Source of the DNA: Bacilli bacterium | GTDB lineage: Bacteria; Bacillota_I; Bacilli_A; RFN20; CAG-826 | DNA: 10,339 nt | Direction of reading: 5' to 3' | Assembly (NCBI GenBank): GCA_016296285.1 | Contig: JAEDJP010000044.1 | Location: forward strand, 1-10,339 | Part shown: in pieces, positions 5,896 to 10,339 of the stretch | How positions within the stretch are numbered: the stretch's first letter is position 1 | How the letters are laid out: every line of letters starts with the position of its first letter | Notes under the pieces: model-generated | The model's input: the letters and a program-made list of their open reading frames with translations, nothing else | Database searches by the model: none | Told to the model about the DNA's origin: nothing | Made by a program: the position numbers and the translations under genes

Positions 5896-7887
5896 ATGGC
5901 ATATGGCATTCTTGCCGATTTTTTATACGGCCAAACGACCCACGCTTACGAGTATTTCGGGGCCCATTTCGGTTTCCTCGACAAGGAAAAAACGAATGAG
6001 AGAGGCGAGAAAACGACGGAGCGCGTCTATGGCGTCTGGTTCCGCCTTTATTGCCCGGCGGGAGACGACGTTTCCGTCATCGGCGAATTCAACGGGTGGG
6101 ACGTCGGGGCGAACAAAATGCAGAAGATCGACGACGCAGGCGTCTTCGAGACCTTCATCCCCGGCCTTTCCAACTACCAATCCTACAAATACCATTTCCG
6201 CAACGCCCTCGGCCAATACGTGGACAAGGCCGACCCCTTCGCTTTCTATAGCGAGCTAAGGCCCCTTACCTGTTCTCGCGTCTACGACATCGAGGGCTTC
6301 CCCTGGGCCGATGGGGATTGGATGGCGAAGCGCACGCGCAATTTCGACACCCCGATGTCCATCTACGAAGTTCACCTCGGCTCGTGGAAGGGCAAAGTCA
6401 ACGAACGCTTCTTAAGCTACGAGGAAATCGCGGACTATCTGATTCCTTACCTAAAGGAAACTGGCTTCACCCACATCGAGATCATGCCGATCACCCAATA
6501 CCCCTTCGATGGGTCTTGGGGATACCAGGCGACCGGTTTCTATTCCGTCGATTCCCGCTACGGCAATCCCAAGCAGCTCATGTCCTTCGTCGACCGCATG
6601 CACCGCGCCGGGTTCGGGGTCATCCTCGATTTCGCCCCGGTCCATTTCGCCTCGGACGCTTTCGCCCTCCGCCGTTTCGACGGGACCTGCCTCTACGAGT
6701 ATCAAGGCGAGCACGAGATCTCACCGTGGGGGTCCCCGCAGTTCGACCTCGGAAAAGACCCGGTCCGCAGCTTCCTCATGTCCGCGATGAATTACTTCCT
6801 CACGTATTTCCACTTCGACGGCATCCGCTGCGACGCAGTAAGCAACATCGTATACTGGGACGGGAATAAATCCCGTGGCGAGAATACCGGCGCCACCGAA
6901 TTCATCCGCCGTCTCAATTCGAAAATCCACGCGGAACACCCCAGCGCGATGATGATCGCGGAGGATTCCACGGATTTCACCAAGGTCACCCACCCCGTCG
7001 AATACGGTGGCCTCGGGTTCGACTACAAGTGGGACCTCGGCTGGATGAACGACACCCTCAAGTATTTCCAGACCGACCCCATCTACAAGAAGTATGACCA
7101 TAACAAGCTGACGTTCTCGATGGCCTACTTCTGGAGCGAGAATTTCCTGTTGCCCCTCTCCCATGACGAGGTGGTCCACGGGAAAGGCACCATCCTCAAC
7201 AAGATGTGGGGTGGCTACGACCAGAAATTCTCCTTGGTCCGCAACCTCTACACCTATCAGTTCGCCCATCCCGGAAAGAAACTCAACTTCATGGGCAACG
7301 AGCTCGCGAGCTTCGAGGAGTGGAACGAGAACAAGTCCCTTCCGTGGAATTACCTTTCCTATCCGAAACACGATTCCGTGCGCCGGATGATGCGTGATCT
7401 GAACCTCATTTACCGCGCGGAAGACGCGATGCACGTCGAGGAATACAACCCGGCCCACTTCCAATGGCTCATGGTCGACAACGCCGACCAAAGCGTCTTC
7501 GCTTTTGAGCGCGAATTCGGGAACAGCGACTTGATTTTCGTCTTCAACATGACCCCGAATTATTACGAAAATTACACGATCGGGACGCTTCATCCCGGCG
7601 AATTCGTGGAAATTTTCAATTCCGATAAGGATGTTTACGGCGGCTACAATCAGTATAATGGTTTGCCCGCGATTTCCGAGGAAGGGACGGGACCTGAATC
7701 GAGGCCCTGCCACATGAGTATCGGGAAGATCGCGAGCTTCGGGGCGATGATCTTCAAGAAAGTCGTCGCGCCGCGGGAAGAAACCCCGGCCGCTCAGGCC
7801 AAGGAGGCTCCAAAGCCCGTGAAGAGAAGAGCCGCTCCGAAAAAGACCGCCACCCCCAAGAAAAAGGCGGCGAAGAAAGCGAAATAA
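5896..7887 (+). CDS. glgB: 1,4-alpha-glucan (glycogen) branching enzyme with a basic Lys/Ala/Pro-rich tail
   Basis: GH13 enzyme that cuts alpha-1,4 glucan chains and reattaches them as alpha-1,6 branches, in the cytosol. The 663 aa contain a CBM48/E-set domain (about 45-118, with VSVIGEFNGWD), then the catalytic barrel from SIYEVHLGSW (155-164). WGYQATGFYSVDSRYG (208-223) is typical of branching enzymes. Catalytic regions are present: DFAPVHF (245-251), DGIRCDAV with nucleophile Asp313, MMIAED with acid/base Glu356, and LSHDEVVHGK with Asp424. The C-terminal all-beta domain ends near 622. Residues 625-663 are an unusual tail with 11 Lys, 3 Arg, 11 Ala and 6 Pro but only 3 acidic residues, resembling histone H1 or SPKK-type tails; no such extension is typical of GlgB. 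The ATG at 5896 has AAAAGGAG in front. glgP follows 11 nt later, in one operon. Confidence 0.96.
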   Translation: MAYGILADFLYGQTTHAYEYFGAHFGFLDKEKTNERGEKTTERVYGVWFRLYCPAGDDVSVIGEFNGWDVGANKMQKIDDAGVFETFIPGLSNYQSYKYHFRNALGQYVDKADPFAFYSELRPLTCSRVYDIEGFPWADGDWMAKRTRNFDTPMSIYEVHLGSWKGKVNERFLSYEEIADYLIPYLKETGFTHIEIMPITQYPFDGSWGYQATGFYSVDSRYGNPKQLMSFVDRMHRAGFGVILDFAPVHFASDAFALRRFDGTCLYEYQGEHEISPWGSPQFDLGKDPVRSFLMSAMNYFLTYFHFDGIRCDAVSNIVYWDGNKSRGENTGATEFIRRLNSKIHAEHPSAMMIAEDSTDFTKVTHPVEYGGLGFDYKWDLGWMNDTLKYFQTDPIYKKYDHNKLTFSMAYFWSENFLLPLSHDEVVHGKGTILNKMWGGYDQKFSLVRNLYTYQFAHPGKKLNFMGNELASFEEWNENKSLPWNYLSYPKHDSVRRMMRDLNLIYRAEDAMHVEEYNPAHFQWLMVDNADQSVFAFEREFGNSDLIFVFNMTPNYYENYTIGTLHPGEFVEIFNSDKDVYGGYNQYNGLPAISEEGTGPESRPCHMSIGKIASFGAMIFKKVVAPREETPAAQAKEAPKPVKRRAAPKKTATPKKKAAKKAK

Positions 7888-7898
7888 GGATTTACACC

Positions 7899-10310
7899 AT
7901 GTTTGACAATAAAGAAGATTTCAAGAAAACCTTTGCGCTGCGCCTCGAGGAACGCTATGGCCGTTCCGTCGAGGACTCGCACATCACCGAGCGTTATGAC
8001 ATCCTCGGTGAGATGGTCCGCGATTACGCCGGCGCCCATTGGCGCGTCTGCCGCGAGCAGCTTCTCAAAGGGAACAGGCGCCAGCTCATCTATTTCTCGA
8101 TGGAATTCCTCATCGGCCGCCTTTTGACGTCCAACATGCAGAACCTCGGGATTTTCGAGGTTGCCAAAGACGGTCTGGCCGAGATGGGCATCGATATCGG
8201 CGAGCTCGAGGACATGGAGGCCGATGCCGGCCTCGGGAACGGCGGTCTTGGCCGTCTTGCCGCTTGCTTCCTTGATTCGATCGCTTCCCTTGGGTATCCG
8301 GGACACGGCAACACCATCCGTTACGAATACGGCTTTTTCCGCCAGAAATTCGTGAATGGAAAGCAAGTCGAATTGCCCGACCAGTGGCTGAGCAACGGCT
8401 TCGTTTTCGAGGTCCGCAAGCCCAAGCATTCCGTCGAGGTCAAGTTCTACGGCCACGCCGAGACTTATCTCAAGGCCAACGGGGAATACGCGTTGCGCAC
8501 GGTGAACGCGACCTGCGTCCGCGCCGTTCCGTATGACGTTTCGGTCCCGGGCTATCGCAACGGGGTCGCCAATACCTTGCGCCTTTGGTCCGCCGAGCCA
8601 AGCGAGAGCAACTTGCCGTCCGACCAAAACTTTGAGGATTACCTGAACACCCTCAAAGAGCTTTGCCATGGCCTCTATCCGGACGACTCGACCGAACACG
8701 GCCGCATGCTCCGCCTCCGGCAGCAGTATTTCCTCGTTTCCGCGGGTCTTCAATCCTGCATGCGCAGCTATTTCAACCGCTACCACACGTTGGACGGGAT
8801 CGAAAAAGCCTACGTTTTCCAGCTCAACGACACGCACCCGATCCTTGCGATTCCCGAGGCGATGCGCCTTTTGTTGGACGAATACGGCTACGGCTGGGAC
8901 GATGCTTGGAACATCGTGACTCATCTCTTCGCTTACACGAACCACACGGTCATGCCGGAAGCCCTCGAAAAGTGGCCGGTCCGTTACGTTCAGCAGCTCG
9001 TCCCGCGGGTTTACATGATCATCGAGGAAATCCATCGTCGCTTTAACCTGTTCCTCAATGAGAAGAAGGTGAGCGACGCGGCCCGCTACAACATGCAGAT
9101 CATCAAGGACGGCCAGATCCACATGACGAACATGGCGATCTACGTGGGCTATAGCGTCAACGGCGTCGCCAAGATCCACACGGACATCCTCGAGGCCTAC
9201 ACGTTCAAGGATTTCTACGAGCTTTTCCCCTCAAAATTCAACAACAAGACCAACGGCGTCACCCATCGCCGCTGGCTCATGTACGCGAATCCGCGCCTCG
9301 CTTCCATCATCGACGAGAGAATCGGGGAAGGCTGGCACAAGGATTTCGAGCACGAGATCCACAAGCTTCTCGCCTTCAAGGATGACGAGGCGACCCTCAA
9401 TGCCATCATGGAGGCCAAGGCCGAGAACAAGAAGGATTTCGCCTCCTTCGTCGAAAAAGCCTATGGAATCGAGATCGACCCGACTTCGATTTACGACGTG
9501 CAAATCAAGCGTCTCCACGCCTACAAGAGACAGCTTCTGAACGTTTTCCACATCATGTATCTCTACACGAGGATCCACGAAGATCCTTCCTTCCACATGG
9601 TCCCGCATACCTACATCTTCGGCGCGAAAGCCGCCCCGAGCTATGCGTATGCCAAGAAGATCATCGAGCTCATCCTCGCCGTCGCGGACGTGGTCAATTC
9701 CGACCCGCTCGTCTCGCCCTTCATCAAGATCGTCTTCGTCGAGAATTACGGCGTTTCCCTCGCGGAGAAGATCATCCCCGCCGCGGATCTTTCCGAGCAA
9801 ATCTCGACCGCCGGCAAGGAAGCGAGCGGCACCTCGAACATGAAACTCATGATGAACGGCGCGATCACCATCGGGACCCTGGATGGCGCGAACATCGAGA
9901 TCGCCGATGCCGCCGGCAGGGAAAACGAGATCATCTTCGGCCTCACCGCGGAAGAAGTCCAGCGCATGGTGGACGAAGGCACGTACAACCCCTGGGCCAT
10001 CTACAATTCCGACGAGCGCATCAAGCGCGTCCTCGACGGCCTATTCTCCGGTCCTTGGGCCAAGGGCGACGCGAACCGCTTCCGCATGATCTTCGACGAG
10101 CTCATGAACCAAAACGACCAATTCTTCGTCCTTGCCGACTTCGATGCCTATTGCAAGGCTTGCGAAGCCGCGGATGCTTTCTATGAGGACAAGAAAGCCT
10201 GGGCCCGCGCCTGTCTCATCAACATCGGCGGCAGCGGCAAGTTCACGAGCGACCGCACGATCGAGGAATACAATCGCGATATCTGGCACCTCGCCAAGAT
10301 GGATGTCTGA
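7899..10310 (+). CDS. glgP: Glycogen/starch/maltodextrin phosphorylase
   Basis: GT35 enzyme, 803 aa (E. coli GlgP and MalP are about 800). It splits alpha-1,4 glucan ends with phosphate to release glucose-1-phosphate, using pyridoxal phosphate. Visible signatures: GLGNGGLGRLAACFLDS (111-127), YGFFRQ (144-149), LNDTHP (309-314), FAYTNHTVMPEALEKW (344-359), KFNNKTNGVTHRRWL (446-460) and VQIKRLHAYKRQLLN (534-548). The cofactor motif EASGTSNMK has PLP-binding Lys649, followed by MNGAITIGTLDGANIEI. Both Rossmann-like lobes are complete and nothing is truncated. The ATG at 7899 follows glgB by 11 nt, with an AAGGA ribosome site overlapping the glgB TAA, so coupled translation is likely. Glycogen versus maltodextrin preference cannot be decided from sequence; pairing with glgB favours glycogen. 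Confidence 0.97.
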   Translation: MFDNKEDFKKTFALRLEERYGRSVEDSHITERYDILGEMVRDYAGAHWRVCREQLLKGNRRQLIYFSMEFLIGRLLTSNMQNLGIFEVAKDGLAEMGIDIGELEDMEADAGLGNGGLGRLAACFLDSIASLGYPGHGNTIRYEYGFFRQKFVNGKQVELPDQWLSNGFVFEVRKPKHSVEVKFYGHAETYLKANGEYALRTVNATCVRAVPYDVSVPGYRNGVANTLRLWSAEPSESNLPSDQNFEDYLNTLKELCHGLYPDDSTEHGRMLRLRQQYFLVSAGLQSCMRSYFNRYHTLDGIEKAYVFQLNDTHPILAIPEAMRLLLDEYGYGWDDAWNIVTHLFAYTNHTVMPEALEKWPVRYVQQLVPRVYMIIEEIHRRFNLFLNEKKVSDAARYNMQIIKDGQIHMTNMAIYVGYSVNGVAKIHTDILEAYTFKDFYELFPSKFNNKTNGVTHRRWLMYANPRLASIIDERIGEGWHKDFEHEIHKLLAFKDDEATLNAIMEAKAENKKDFASFVEKAYGIEIDPTSIYDVQIKRLHAYKRQLLNVFHIMYLYTRIHEDPSFHMVPHTYIFGAKAAPSYAYAKKIIELILAVADVVNSDPLVSPFIKIVFVENYGVSLAEKIIPAADLSEQISTAGKEASGTSNMKLMMNGAITIGTLDGANIEIADAAGRENEIIFGLTAEEVQRMVDEGTYNPWAIYNSDERIKRVLDGLFSGPWAKGDANRFRMIFDELMNQNDQFFVLADFDAYCKACEAADAFYEDKKAWARACLINIGGSGKFTSDRTIEEYNRDIWHLAKMDV

Positions 10311-10312
10311 GG

Positions 10313-10339
10313 ATGGAAGATCTAGCCAACAAGCCAACG
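10313..10339 (+). CDS. Possible start of a further gene in the glg operon, cut by window edge
   Basis: An ATG 2 nt behind the glgP stop opens a frame of nine codons (MEDLANKPT) that runs to the window end without a stop. A GGAT about 8 nt upstream is a weak ribosome site. The frame is too short to assign a function. The tight spacing would fit another glycogen-metabolism gene, but this could also be untranslated sequence or the lead-in to a start beyond the edge. Confidence 0.3.

Noticed and set aside
7855..7870. A-rich run in the GlgB tail as a programmed frameshift site
   Set aside because: The in-frame codons do not form the A AAA AAG slippery heptamer (the base before is G), and no stimulatory hairpin was noticed; glgP has its own start and ribosome site.
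7794..9179. 461-codon minus-strand frame opposite glgP
   Set aside because: Antisense to the conserved phosphorylase, no ribosome site or family motif; its open state follows from codon bias.
1..10339. A novel defence, mobile or biosynthetic system
   Set aside because: Every long conserved frame is a recognisable housekeeping enzyme; there are no direct repeat arrays, insertion-sequence ends, toxin-antitoxin pairs or unexplained intergenic stretches over 300 bp.

Overview
The window carries ordinary core genes of a GC-rich member of the Firmicutes (Bacillota), probably a Bacilli/Erysipelotrichia-like or Acholeplasma-side lineage. The evidence is the gene set and order: polA, dnaE, a nrnA-type DHH phosphoesterase and ackA lie together, as they do more loosely in one chromosomal neighbourhood of Bacillus subtilis. 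The Shine-Dalgarno sites are AAGGAG-like. TGA is used as a true stop by dnaE, nrnA, ackA and glgP, and Trp is TGG, so this is not the Mycoplasma code. Third codon positions are strongly G/C, which creates several long antisense shadow frames. No mobile element, CRISPR array, tRNA or rRNA was seen.

Left part (1-5639, all minus strand): two transcription units. ackA (acetate kinase) and nrnA (nanoRNase/pAp phosphatase) overlap by an ATGA stop-start and end in a strong rho-independent terminator at 3398-3432. Immediately behind it dnaE (replicative DNA polymerase III alpha, 1009 aa) and polA (only its first 110 codons lie in the window) form a replication/repair unit. The dnaE start has no Shine-Dalgarno sequence and sits 6 nt behind an extended -10 box, so its message may be leaderless. 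Its PHP domain has lost the metal-binding histidines.

Middle (5640-5895): a 256-bp divergent control region between ackA and glgB. It holds a -10 box for each direction, a palindrome over the glgB -35 region, a TTCGGG/CCCGAA inverted repeat over the ackA -35 region, and small leader hairpins in front of both genes.

Right part (5896 to end, plus strand): a glycogen operon, glgB (branching enzyme) then glgP (phosphorylase) 11 nt later, followed by what may be the first codons of a further gene. GlgP releases glucose-1-phosphate from alpha-glucan, and GlgB introduces branches during synthesis. AckA, read away from the same control region, makes ATP from acetyl phosphate at the end of fermentation, so the region pairs carbon storage with overflow metabolism. 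The most unusual protein feature is a roughly 39-residue Lys/Ala/Pro-rich, histone-H1-like tail on GlgB. I found no convincing new multi-gene system; the points worth checking are the GlgB tail, the dnaE start and the divergent operators.
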